Assembly: GCA_020881915.1 (NCBI GenBank)
Contig: JAJFPB010000003.1
Span: 4,898,001 to 4,962,000, forward strand
Source of the DNA: Paramyrothecium sp. XJ0827
Taxonomy: Eukaryota; Ascomycota; Sordariomycetes; Hypocreales; Stachybotryaceae
Direction: 5' to 3'
Length of the DNA stretch: 64,000 nt
The stretch's first letter is position 1. Every line of letters starts with the position of its first letter. A program made the translations under genes and the position numbers. Shown piece by piece: positions 22,459-32,640 of this stretch. The notes beneath the pieces are model-generated. The model searched no databases. It was not told the origin of the DNA and was given only the letters and a program-made list of their open reading frames with translations.

Positions 22459-23839
22459 GACGGGCGAGTATCTAAAAAGACTTGAAGAGACAGGAGAGAC
22501 AAAGAGGCACAGGCGACGCTGCCCCAGGAATTGGGGACAGAGAGAGGCATGATATACCCCAAGGGGGGTCCACTGGTCGCGTGCTGATAAAGGGGTTGGC
22601 AATACCTTGGCTTTCCCAAACCCCGAGATATCGCACAAGTCACCTAACCCATCCAGGCAATAGATTACCTTACCCAGGCGGCTCTATGGATTTGCCAAGG
22701 CGAGTCGGCCAACCGCCAAGGGAGTCGCACGGAAGGTGCGTGGAGAAGGACATCTCGCCAAGTCTGGTATCAAAGAAATTTTCAAGGATCGATACGTAAT
22801 AAAATGCGCCATTGTCTCGGCGCTGCGCGAAGGAACACGAGAGGCGAATCAACACGCAATCTCGTTCCAGCTTGTCGATAACATCACAATCTTACCCTTG
22901 CGGAGGAGCGAGATAGCGTTATGCCCTTCCCCGTGCCACGGTGAGCAGCATCCCGATAGACAAGACGACGCGGGCGTGCCAAGGTCCAGCGAGGGCCTCT
23001 GGCTTCCACGGCGGCCACTAGAAGCTCCCTTCCCTTCTGCAAAGGGAACTGGGTGCCCCACCGGGACGTTGGTCCCGGGACTCGTCTCTCGCTCCCTTGC
23101 TGTAAGGACGTAAGGATGGCACGGACTGGGCAGAGTCGGTAAGCATCGGTTAAATCAGGCAGCTCGCTGACCACTCTCTGTCTGTCTGCGGGCGCCACAC
23201 GCCCTGCAATCACCTCCTTCAGTGAGCGCCCTTCACCGGAGGTCTTGGCTAGCCTCGCACGAAAGCAACGACCGGGCAAACTTTTCGAAGGGAGGGAGGG
23301 GGTTTGCACTAGCCGGACAGAAATTCTCTCGCCCAACAAAAGTGCTCTAATTTGGCAGACTGGCTGGGCCGAATCAACGAACAACAACGGCTTGACCCGC
23401 TAAGTCTGACCCGCCCAAGGTAGTTTAATACGCTGGTGGCTCCCAGGACGCTCTAGGATGAAGGACGGCCCTTCTGCTATGGGTATGCCCCGTCGGACTG
23501 CGTCAAGGTTAAATGCAGCCTTCTTTCTAGCCCGCACGGAAAGCCAAAGAAAACGTAACGCTGAATCAATCAAGCTTCAAGCCCGGATCTGAAGCTTCAA
23601 GTGAGGGGACGAGAGGCCTTGTTTCCATTGCCGTTGTATGGGGATTCTACCCCACAGCATGGACGTCATCCACCTTAGCTTCGGCTGGCGTCCGCCTTCA
23701 CTAGCTGGAGATAGAGTTGCAGTGGAAGATCTCAATGACGGCGATGGCTGTGAAATAAAAAGCCTCGCCAGGCAATTCTGCTGCTTGCGTGTCTCATGGG
23801 CTTGTTCGCTCTTGTCTGTGAGAAAATCGTATCCAAGAA
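22459..23839. other. Divergent promoter, symporter and GH32 genes
   Basis: About 1.4 kb between two divergently transcribed genes. It is relatively GC-rich with several long but mutually overlapping open frames (for example 22884-23387 minus) that show no domain, signal or plausible composition. I regard it as regulatory DNA, possibly with long 5' UTRs. Confidence 0.55.
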
Positions 23840-25771
23840 ATGCTCAACATGAGGTCCTCAGCATGGCTCGCCATCGCGGGCTCATTTGCTTGCGCACAGG
23901 ATGCGCCCGAGCCAATTGACTACAACCGCGCGCCTCCAAACCTGTCGACCTTGGCCAATTTCAGCATATACGAAACATGGCGCCCCAGAGCGCACGTCCT
24001 GCCACCGTATGGTCAGATCGGGGACCCGTGCATGCACTACACGGACCCGGAGACGGGCCTGTTCCACGTCGGCTGGCTTCACCAAGGTGCCGCTGGTGCG
24101 ACGACGGACAATCTCGTCACGTACAAGGACCTGAACCCCGACGGTGCGCCCTTCATACGGGCTGGCGGCATCAACGACCCAATCGCCGTCTTCGACGGCT
24201 CGGTTATCCCCAGGGGCATCGACGGCAAGCCGACTCTCTTCTACACGTCTGTTTCCTTTTTGCCGATCCAATGGACGATTCCCTACGTCAGAGGCAGCGA
24301 AACCCAGTCGCTTGCCGTTACTACGGACGGCGGGCGGAACTTTACCAAACTAGAACAAGGCCCGGCAATCGCTGACCATCCCTTTGCCGTCAATGTGACG
24401 GGCTTCCGCGATCCTTTTGTGTTCCAGAGCCCCCAATTGGACGACCTCCTCGGGAGCCAGGCGGACACATGGTACACGGTCATATCCGGCGGAGTCCACG
24501 ACGAAGGCCCGAGCGAGTTTCTCTACCGCCAGACGGACCCCGGATTCCAGTACTGGGAGTACCTCGGAGAGTGGTGGCATGAGCGCGCCAACACTACCTG
24601 GGGCAGTGGAGACTGGGCGGGTCGCTGGGGGTTCAACTTCGAGGTTGCCAATGTTTTCCATCTCGATGACCAAGGCTACAATCCCGACGGCGAGTTCTTC
24701 CACACGCTGGGCGCCGAGTGGTCCTTGGAGCCAATTGTTCCCCAGGTTTCCGACTTTCGGGAAATGCTGTGGGCGGCCGGCAATGTAACCGTAGACGATC
24801 ATGGGGCTGCCAAGTTTACCCCAACCATGGCTGGTAAGCTGGATTGGGGCGACTCGGCCTACGCCGCCGCGGGGAAGCTCCTCCCTGCCTCGTCCAAGGC
24901 GTCCCAGAAGAGCGGTGCGCCTGATCGGTTCATCAGCTATCTTTGGCTGACGGGCGACTTCTTCGGCACTTTGACCTCGTTCCCCACGCCTCAGCAGAAC
25001 TGGACTGGATCTCTACTTCTGCCGCGGGAGTTGAGCGTCGGTTACATTGATAACGTCGTTGACAACGAGCTACCCCGCGAGGTTGGTTCTTGGCGCGTCA
25101 GCAAGAATGAAAGTGGCGTCGTCCAGCTCGCGACGTTGAAGCAGGTGATTGCGCGGGAGACCTTGGCAGAGCTCACAAAGGCGGAACCCTGGACAGAGCG
25201 CGGGCAAACCCTGACGCAGTCCGGGCCCCAGACCTTCCAGCGCAACCCCGAGTCCAAGTTCTACACGCTTTCTACGTCCATCTCGTTCCCCCAGTCGGCC
25301 CGACAGTCGGATCTGCAGGTCGGCTTCCAGCTGCTGGCTGGCCCTTATGAAGCCACGACGATCTACTACCAATTTTCCAACGAGTCATTCATCATTGATC
25401 GCAGCAACACCAGTGCCGCTGCTCTGACTACCGACGACATCGACTCCCGGCCGGAAGCGGGAAGACTCCGTCTTTTCGATGTGGTTGAAGATGGCCAGAC
25501 ACGGGTCGAACAGCTCAACCTCACAATCGTCGTGGACAACTCGATTATCGAAGTCCACGCCAACGAAAGGTTTGCTTTGAGCACATGGGCCAGGTGAGTC
25601 ATTGATCTCCGCATCACGCCATTCTACTGGGTCGCTAACATTTGCAGGTCGTGGTACGAAAGTTCGCGTGAAATCCGCTTCTTCAAGCAAGGCACGGGTG
25701 ATGTTGAGTTTGGCGACGTAACTGTCTATGAAGGACTGTATGATGCTTGGCCCGATCGGTCGATGGAATGA
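23840..25771 (+). CDS. Secreted GH32 fructosyltransferase / invertase-like enzyme
   Basis: Model join(23840..25593, 25648..25771), 625 aa. Signal peptide of ~20 residues; the second ATG (23849, MRSSAW...) gives the more usual signal and may be the real start. The N-terminal beta-propeller has GQIGDPCMHYTDPETGLFHV in place of the common NDPNG motif (Asp nucleophile), NDPIAVFDGSVIP, GFRDPFVF (the RDP motif, stabilising Asp) and FEVANVFHL (acid/base Glu in the EC-motif position). A C-terminal beta-sandwich follows and continues over the single 54-nt intron (RSWYESSREIRFF). The GQIGDP subgroup includes Aspergillus sucrose 1-fructosyltransferases and extracellular invertases. The enzyme therefore hydrolyses or transfers the fructosyl unit of sucrose or fructans; which reaction dominates cannot be read from sequence. 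Many N-glycosylation sequons. Confidence 0.9.
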
Positions 25772-26459
25772 ATTGCATGCCTCTTTCGGGTCCTCTAAAC
25801 ATCGATGGTAAGGATTGTCGGCTTTGTGCGATGCAATTGGTGCTCTTAACAGCAATGCCTTCCCGGATGAAAGCGCCCCATGAACCACGACGGAAGTTAT
25901 TGACCGCCATTTCTCAAAACCCTTTCACAACCATGCACCACATTGTCTCCAGACACTGGTAGCAGTGAAGTATTGGTTGCAGTCAGTACGGGGCAGTCTT
26001 GTGTTTCTGCTCAATGTGTGGGCAGTCAACCCACTTCGTGTTTGGTACGGTAGTCATGTTTCTAGCTTTAGCGTAAATGACAATTCCGGAGGCTCTTCTT
26101 GTATTACCTTGATCAGTCTAATCAATAATGATACCGGATTGGCGCGTCTAACCATCGTTGCGGAACGTACTTCTCCGTTTTAATCTGTGGCTCCTCCATG
26201 CCTGACATGGCAACTTCAATCAAGGTCCATGGTTTTCAATGCTTAACCTTAAGGGAAAAACGTGTCAGCTCGGCAGTCAAATCTGACGAGGGACATGAAT
26301 AGCCTGAATCAAAGTCCGAGTTGCCTATAAATACCCAGCATGGTCGCCAACAAGAATATTGGCGATCCAAGACGGCACGGCATCAAGCAGCTGGTTGTTC
26401 TTGATCCACTTCAACTCAATCTTCTCGTTTCAACCAATACTTCCTGAATTTTGGCCAAG
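25772..26459. other. GH32 3' end and AA9 promoter
   Basis: Contains the 3' UTR of the GH32 gene and the promoter of the AA9 gene with a TATA box about 117 bases before its ATG. No further gene is supported. Confidence 0.6.
26336..26343 (+). promoter_or_regulatory. TATA box of the AA9 gene
   Basis: TATAAATA, 117 bases upstream of the AA9 start codon and in a CT/CA-rich leader typical of highly expressed fungal genes. Confidence 0.6.
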
Positions 26460-27335
26460 ATGAAGGCTTCTCTGGTTCTGAGCCTTCTCGCGGCTCCACT
26501 TGCCGCGCATGCTCATTACATCTTCAGTCAGGTCATTGTTAACGGCCAGACTAAGGGTGGTGACTACACCTACATTCGCAAGAACAGCAACACGTACATG
26601 CCTTCCTTCCCCAACGAGGTCATCAACTCAGGGGACCTTCGATGCAACAAGGGTGCCCAACCCGGAAGCACTCAGACCCTGACGGTTAAAGCCGGTGACA
26701 AGATTGGCTTCAAGATATGGTACAACGAGTTCATAGAGCACCCCGGCCCAGGCTTTGTCTACATGTCAAAAGCCCCCGGCTCTGTCAACTCATATGATGG
26801 CTCTGGTGACTGGTTCAAAGTCTATGAGACAGGACTGTGCGGCAGCAAACGCCCCAACGTCGACGGCGACTGGTGCACATGGCAGAAGGACCGCATCGAG
26901 TTCACCATCCCGGCACGCATCCCCCCGGGCGAGTATCTTGTCCGAGTCGAGCACATTGGTATTCACGAGAGCCACGTCAACCAAGCTCAATTCTACATGG
27001 AGTGCGCTCAGTTCAAGATTGAAGGCCCTGGTGGTGGCAGCCCCAGTCCCCTTGTCAAGATCCCCGGTCTCTACAAGTCAAACGATCCGGGTATTGCTTA
27101 CAACAAGTGGACAAACAATCCCGCGCCCTACATCATGCCCGGTCCCAGCGTCTGGACCGACAACGGCCAGAATCCAACGAACCCAACGAACCCGACCAAC
27201 CCCACAAACCCGGGTACAGGTGCTGGCGCTGCTCTTTACGGACAATGCGGTGGCCAGGGCTGGACTGGGCCAACAACTTGCGCTGAAGGTACCTGCAAAG
27301 TGAACAATCAATGGTACAGCCAGTGCGTTCCTTGA
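26460..27335 (+). CDS. AA9 lytic polysaccharide monooxygenase with CBM1
   Basis: Intronless, 291 aa. The signal peptide ends ...AAHA, so the mature enzyme begins with His19 ([11 protein letters not shown]), the histidine-brace residue that binds copper. The central block [21 protein letters not shown] supplies the second His region, and [11 protein letters not shown] holds the axial Tyr and the usual Gln. The catalytic domain runs to about residue 235. A linker of NPT repeats follows, then a C-terminal CBM1 ([15 protein letters not shown]...NNQWYSQC) with conserved aromatic and Cys residues. It cleaves crystalline cellulose or related glucans oxidatively, outside the cell, with an electron donor and O2/H2O2. 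CBM1 directs it to cellulose. The start is fixed by the signal peptide and the TATA box upstream. A very secure call. Confidence 0.95.
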   Translation: MKASLVLSLLAAPLAAHAHYIFSQVIVNGQTKGGDYTYIRKNSNTYMPSFPNEVINSGDLRCNKGAQPGSTQTLTVKAGDKIGFKIWYNEFIEHPGPGFVYMSKAPGSVNSYDGSGDWFKVYETGLCGSKRPNVDGDWCTWQKDRIEFTIPARIPPGEYLVRVEHIGIHESHVNQAQFYMECAQFKIEGPGGGSPSPLVKIPGLYKSNDPGIAYNKWTNNPAPYIMPGPSVWTDNGQNPTNPTNPTNPTNPGTGAGAALYGQCGGQGWTGPTTCAEGTCKVNNQWYSQCVP

Positions 27336-28363
27336 AGAGTTTCTAGGTCTCCTTGAAATGTGCGTGCAGTACTTCGCTGCATCATTGCTCTCACATTCTG
27401 GATGCACTCTTTCTTGTAAATAGTTCTCCTAGGTCTAGATGAAAGTAAAATTCCATGCACCCCGAGATGCACTCTGTTTGGTTTACGAGGTGTTTCTCGT
27501 CGCAGGAACACGAATTCTGTCCGTCTCCAAGTTGTCGCTGAGTTGGTCCTGTATTTGCACTGAAGGTAGGGCCATGTGATTTGGTTCTTTGGCTACCGGG
27601 TAACCAGGTCCAGCGACCAGAGGACGGCACCAACAAATGCACTCTAAGGTCGAGAACCGGAGGCCAGCTACTTGGCTTTCGCTATTTCATGTCAAATGTT
27701 ATTCTTCTATTGATCCTTCCGTTCTTCCGTTTGGTACAGGCAGGGTCGAGGAATGGGGATGGGCTCTGCGAGACTCAAAAGCGGGCAGATCTCATCCAAA
27801 TTCGGCATTATGGACAATGTTTTACAAGTAAGACGTTCACCGCGACGCACTGACTGCTGACTGTCAGCTTGGCTCACCAGGAGGAGTTATTGGGTCTGTA
27901 CCTAACACGAACGAACACGCGGCATCTTACGTGTATTGGGATCAACTGTAATCAAGTTCCTGCACGTGAACAGACATATAAGTCGTGCAGTCGTAGCCAA
28001 GAGCTGTACAAAACTATCTTTGTTTTTTTAATCGTTTGCTCGAGGCATTGCGATACAGTGAATGCCGGTGGCAACTTGTCAGAACCGGCCGTGTTGTGAA
28101 ACAAACTCGAGTTTGTGGGGTCTTATCTCGGTAGTCTTGTCTCGGTAAATCCGTGGCTGTCTTAGTGTTACTAACATGGCACACAGCTGGGAGGGGCAGA
28201 TTGCCGATCCCAGGTTTCCCTCGAATCAAGATTCAGCCCGCAGCAGGGACCTCGGCTAGCATTCTAATATTTCTGCTCGCGCCAGTCGTTCGGCCGGACG
28301 GTTTTGACACTGGCATTACTACCAGCACTCTCAGATTTCGCGGTGAAGAACAGAGCAGCAATC
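27336..28363. other. Intergenic, nothing recognised
   Basis: About 1 kb between the AA9 gene and the MpaB-like gene. AT-rich, with only short overlapping frames. It presumably carries the AA9 3' UTR and the promoter of the next gene. Confidence 0.5.
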
Positions 28364-29810
28364 ATGTTGCCCTATGCCCTGCCCGTTCTTGTTGGCTATG
28401 TGACCCTTTGCTGGGCGCTGAGGTTCCGGCGCGAGCGCAGTTTGCGACGACGAATTGGCCACGAGAGTCGGGAGAGCCTGAAGAAGATGACGCCAGAGGA
28501 GGCGCAAATCATCATACGGGAACTTCTTGTGCTTGAGTTCCCATTCATGATGTACCGCAGCCTGGAATTTGGCCTCTTCAAAGTGGGTGACCAATTGATC
28601 AAAGGAGCCACTCCTCAACTTGGCATGCGAATACTGAAATTTTCGTCCAGACGTACGGCGTCGAGTCTATTAGCCGGCTCCTTCTCGCCACTAGGAACCT
28701 CACAGATCCTGAAGCCAGTTTGAAGAGGTAAGTGACCCTGAAACCTTACCGCCTCAACCAAGGACGCACCGCGATTGAGTTTCCCGACCCCTGTCAACAC
28801 CATACCTCAATTGCTCTCCCTAACTTGACTAACCAGGTACGAAGATACTGGGCTGATGATTGGCGAATTCATGAACAACCCTCCCAGTAGCAACCGCGCC
28901 ATCGCTTCCATTGCCAGGATGAACTGGTTGCACAGCAAATACATTGCTGCCGGCCAAATCTCCAATGCCGACTTGCTCTACACACTCAGCGTCTTCATTG
29001 TTGAGCCGTTGCGGTTCATCCGCCTTTATGAGTGGCGCGACGTGAATGACATGGAGCGCTGCGCGTTTGGCGTCTTCTGGAAAGACGTGGGCGATGCCAT
29101 GGGCATTCAATATGAAGGATATCTGTCCAAGTCCCACTGGGAAGATGGGCTCGAATTTGTGGACGACATCACAAAGTGGGCCAAGGCATACGAGGTCACG
29201 TCCTTTGTGCCTAGCGCAGTGTCGGCACGACCAGCCAAAACTTTGATACCCATGATGATGTATTGGGTTCCGAGGTCTGTAAAGCCCTTTGTCGAAGAAT
29301 GTGTCCTGGCCATGCTCGGGGACCGAGTACGAGAAGCCTTCCTGTGAGTACATAACTCTGTTGGATTCAATTCAGCTTGTGTGATCTGACAGCATGCAAT
29401 ATAGCCTCCCCGAGCCTGGAACCTTGGCCACAGCCGTTGTATTCAGCGCTCTAACCATGCGAAAATTCCTTCTACGATACTTCTTTCTGCCTCGCTTCAC
29501 GCCCTTGGCTCGGCACCCGCGTGGACAAGATATCCAATCCATCGACGATCGCATGCATCTCGAATTTTCCTATGGATATTTCCCGTTTTATCTCAAGCCC
29601 ACGTTTTGGAGCCGCTGGGGACTTCGTGGTTGGGCGATATGGCTTGGAGGGGGAAAGCTGCCTGGGGACGACCCAGACTACTACGGTGCCAAAGGGTTCT
29701 CCTTTGCTGAGCTTGGACCCCACAACATGGCAGGGAAAGGCAGAGCGGAAATCGAGCGAGATATTACAAGGTTGAAGGAAAGCCGTAAGGGTGGCTGCCC
29801 GATGGCATAG
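28364..29810 (+). CDS. MpaB/DUF2236-like oxygenase-type membrane protein
   Basis: Model join(28364..28582, 28651..28727, 28837..29343, 29405..29810), 402 aa, three introns (61-109 nt). A single N-terminal membrane anchor (YALPVLVGYVTLCWAL) is followed by a basic stretch and a helical domain with the family blocks RYEDTGLMIGEFM, RMNWLHSKY, LLYTLSVFIVEPLRFIRLYEWRD, RCAFGVFWKDVGDAMGI and MYWVPRSVKPF. This is the layout of fungal ER-bound oxygenase MpaB-like (DUF2236) proteins, related to bacterial rubber (latex) oxygenases that use a b-type haem. The MpaB of mycophenolic acid synthesis cleaves a farnesyl chain. Substrate here is unknown, and no terpenoid or polyketide gene lies beside it. Predicted to sit in the ER membrane facing the cytosol or lumen. 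Confidence 0.85.
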
Positions 29811-30298
29811 GTATTCTGCTGAAGCAACCGAGGCACAAAGCCGGACAACACATTTCTCTTTTTGGTCACCCTCTGAACCGACATCATGGTTGATCCTTTG
29901 ATTCGCTTTGATTATGAAGTGTAGACACGACAGTCTTTCCCTCCGGCAGTGACTGTCCCATCATCAACCTGTGGCCGCGTCTTAAACTGTTGCCGTGTCT
30001 TGCTCGATCGCTTATCGGTAACAGAAGATTGGGGCTAATACTTCGCAAGAGACATGACATGTGCCACAACCACGAATTCCATTCCAATCTTGCAATGTCT
30101 TGAAGTCCCTCTAAATACACTCTACCAGCAGCGACATTCCACGGCCGCGTTGTGAGCGCCGTCGACAATTGCCATGTCCAAGTTGGCAAGCGAGGACTGC
30201 GGCTATGTAAGGGCCGGCAGCTATAAAGATGCGTCCGCGACGTCTGATTCATGAAGTGCCAAGGGACATTCTTGATATAGGCAATTTTGGTAGTTCCG
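29811..30298. other. Convergent intergenic region
   Basis: 3' ends of the MpaB-like gene (plus) and of the secreted-protein gene (minus). A 122-codon minus frame at 29884-30252 has no signal, domain or credible composition. Confidence 0.5.
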
Positions 30299-30538
30299 TC
30301 AGAGACCGTGTTTTCTTCGGGGGAGATGGTGTTTTTGATAGCTCCTCACGCGCCTAGCGCAATATCTGCCGCCCCATAGATATGGTCCCGCTACAGCCTT
30401 GGAATGAATACCATGCGTCTGGACGTCGTATAGATACTCGTGTAAATGTGTGCGTCGTAACGCGTCTCCTCGATATCGCATGAGGGAGCTTGGGAATCCG
30501 CACTTCGATCTGGAGTGCCCAAAGTCGGCCGTCTACGG

Positions 30539-31066
30539 TTATTGACGCATTCTGAGTCTTGTCGTGCCGCCCTGAGTGCCGTCTCTCATCCTTTGAGCGC
30601 GAACCCATGGGTTGAAGCCGTTACCTATCAATAGAGCGACGGAGTTTAACCAGTTATTGATAATTGTTGGCGCGTAATAAATAATGACTGAGCTTCCGAC
30701 AGCCATTTTGACATAGCTATTCGGCATATTTTCGCAGACAATTCGTTCCCATCCGGTTCTGTTGGTGCATCGTTCGCTCTGGCATACAACCGGGGCAGTG
30801 CTGTTGGCCTGCTCCGAAACGTCATTGAGGTCCTCGGCATCGCAAACACCTAGCGTCTCGAGGCTTGAGGGATTATAAAGGTCCTCCCAATCGCTGGGGT
30901 TGCTACTGAGTACCATGTAGAAGGAATCAAAATTGGTACACACGCCGAGGTCAGCATCAGTGTCGGCGTTGAACTCACGGCGAACATGTTGGTTAAGCGC
31001 GGCAGTGGATGCACCCAAACAGGCGGCGGCTGCTAGGACCGTATGGACAGGAAGCATTTTTCTCAT
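30539..31066 (-). CDS. Secreted protein of unknown function
   Basis: Frame of 175 residues with a clear signal peptide (MLPVHTVLAAAACLGASTA; the second Met at residue 4 may be the start). The mature part has six Cys (GVCTNF, GVCDAED, VVCQSERCTNRTGW, IVCENM) and hydrophobic blocks (VIIYYAPTIINNWLNSVALLIG). No family recognised. The C-terminal ~25 residues are basic and Arg-rich and may be intron read-through. Protein-like sequence continues on the same strand at 30299-30528 (containing HLHEYLYDVQTHGIHSKAV), reachable by an intron ending near 30529, so the true protein may be ~240 aa with a different C-terminus. I give the uninterrupted frame because the donor site is not clear. Confidence 0.6.
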   Translation of the reverse strand: MRKMLPVHTVLAAAACLGASTAALNQHVRREFNADTDADLGVCTNFDSFYMVLSSNPSDWEDLYNPSSLETLGVCDAEDLNDVSEQANSTAPVVCQSERCTNRTGWERIVCENMPNSYVKMAVGSSVIIYYAPTIINNWLNSVALLIGNGFNPWVRAQRMRDGTQGGTTRLRMRQ

Positions 31067-32640
31067 GCAGAGCAGTACTCGGATTGAGAAGAGGAGTGGA
31101 TGAGCGGGATAGGAGGTAGGAAAACGGTGCTTCTAGTAAGTTGGCGTCAGCTTGTTGGTTATACATTTGTTACTTGCTCAGTTGATGCTAGCGTCTGACT
31201 CCACCAATGCAGTTGTTCAATAGCCTATCTGATTTAGGACTGAGGGGCCGGCTATGGGATGGGGGTCGATGAAATTGCGCCACGAAGAGTTCGTATAAAC
31301 CAAGGTAGAGGTTTAATTACATCTGTCAGTCAATCACACACATCCACCCATCGTGTGTATTTCCCGCGACAGAGGTCATCCCCGCTTCTCCTGCCGTCTC
31401 CGGTCTTAATGCCACACAACTTGCACAACCATCACATGGAATGAGCAAAGGCTAACACACCTCATCAGCGGCCTCCGCAATCTCCCCCTGCCACGAGTGT
31501 CATGGTCAGCATGGCTGTCGGAATCACGGACTGGCTCATCATAGGCGCGCTCGGCTACAGCGAGTGAACATTCACGTCGCACGACGCGTGGCTGACCGGC
31601 CTGTTGATCCTCCTTTTCAACGTCTAGACCAGATCTCTTTCCGGCTTACGTGCGATTACGAGTGACTCTTGGCCTGGTAGTGCCAACGCGTACGCAACGT
31701 CCTCAATCATGGGGTTCTGTTTGACAACTTCATACGCTTTTTCGGCATCTTAATGGTCAAACTACCACCAGATTTTCTTCTGGTCGATGTCAGGCATCTA
31801 CCTGGGCATAGCTGGGGAGAGAATGCCTGAGTTTCTCACTGGCTGGCGAGGCAAGTTATTTAAAATCGTTTCCTCTCATCGCAACGGCTCAACTCATAGA
31901 CGGCGTAGGTTATGTCAAATGAATTGCAATGCGTCATGACAGCCCCCAGCAAGTTCCTCGAAGCATATACGAATAACGATGGCTCCGTCTAGCATTTGAC
32001 TATCATGGTACTCCAATCTTGACGTTCTAGCTCAGGTTACGGTGATTTTCAGAATCAGTTGGAAGTTTAAATATAGAAGTGAAGTGAAATGATTTGAATG
32101 ATATTTGTATCAATGACTCAGTCTCCTCTTGCTATTTCTAGTCCCGTAGCGTAAATAACTTAATTTCTGAATAGTCAGATCATAGTTAAAAGCTGATCCA
32201 ATATCTAGACAATAATTGGGTAAGGTTCTATGAATCATTCGATCGGATGTAAAGCTTGGGCTTGAAGCAAGAAAGAAGATGAGAGTGTACGAATGACCAT
32301 CTGCTATATAGGTCAGATTTTCCTGCCCATATGACTTAGAGGTTTGGAAATCCTGAGAATTAGAGATTCTAGCTCAGGATAGGCAAAGCAGGAAGTGTTT
32401 CACACAATCTTGGTAGAAGAAGGTTTGAAGGTATCGCCACGAGGAGCGAGCTGGTAGATGATGCTAGGAAATAGATTCATGGATCCACCAGGAATTAAAA
32501 TAATGCCCAAGAGAGTTTGCTAGCGTTCATCGCGCCTATGTAAAACGGAATACCATATATGTACGAAAAGCATAAACACAGAGTCGAATGACTACTTACC
32601 GTGCGTCAGACTCCTGGTCTTCTGTCTTATCACCCTCTGT
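31067..32640. other. AT-rich decayed region
   Basis: Upstream of the secreted-protein gene, then AT-rich DNA. At 31511-31850 the plus strand reads as a protein-like hydrophobic sequence (GITDWLIIGALGYSE, TTSYAFSAS, WSNYHQIFFWSMSG) interrupted by three in-frame stops, in positions where Trp or Gln codons could have been. This looks like the remains of a membrane protein gene; the WSNYHQIF block faintly recalls wax-synthase-like proteins, but I would not assign it. The rest (31900-32640) shows nothing. Confidence 0.4.

Noticed and set aside
22884..23387. 167-codon minus-strand frame between the symporter and GH32 genes
   Set aside because: Overlaps several other frames in GC-rich promoter DNA and shows no recognisable protein features.
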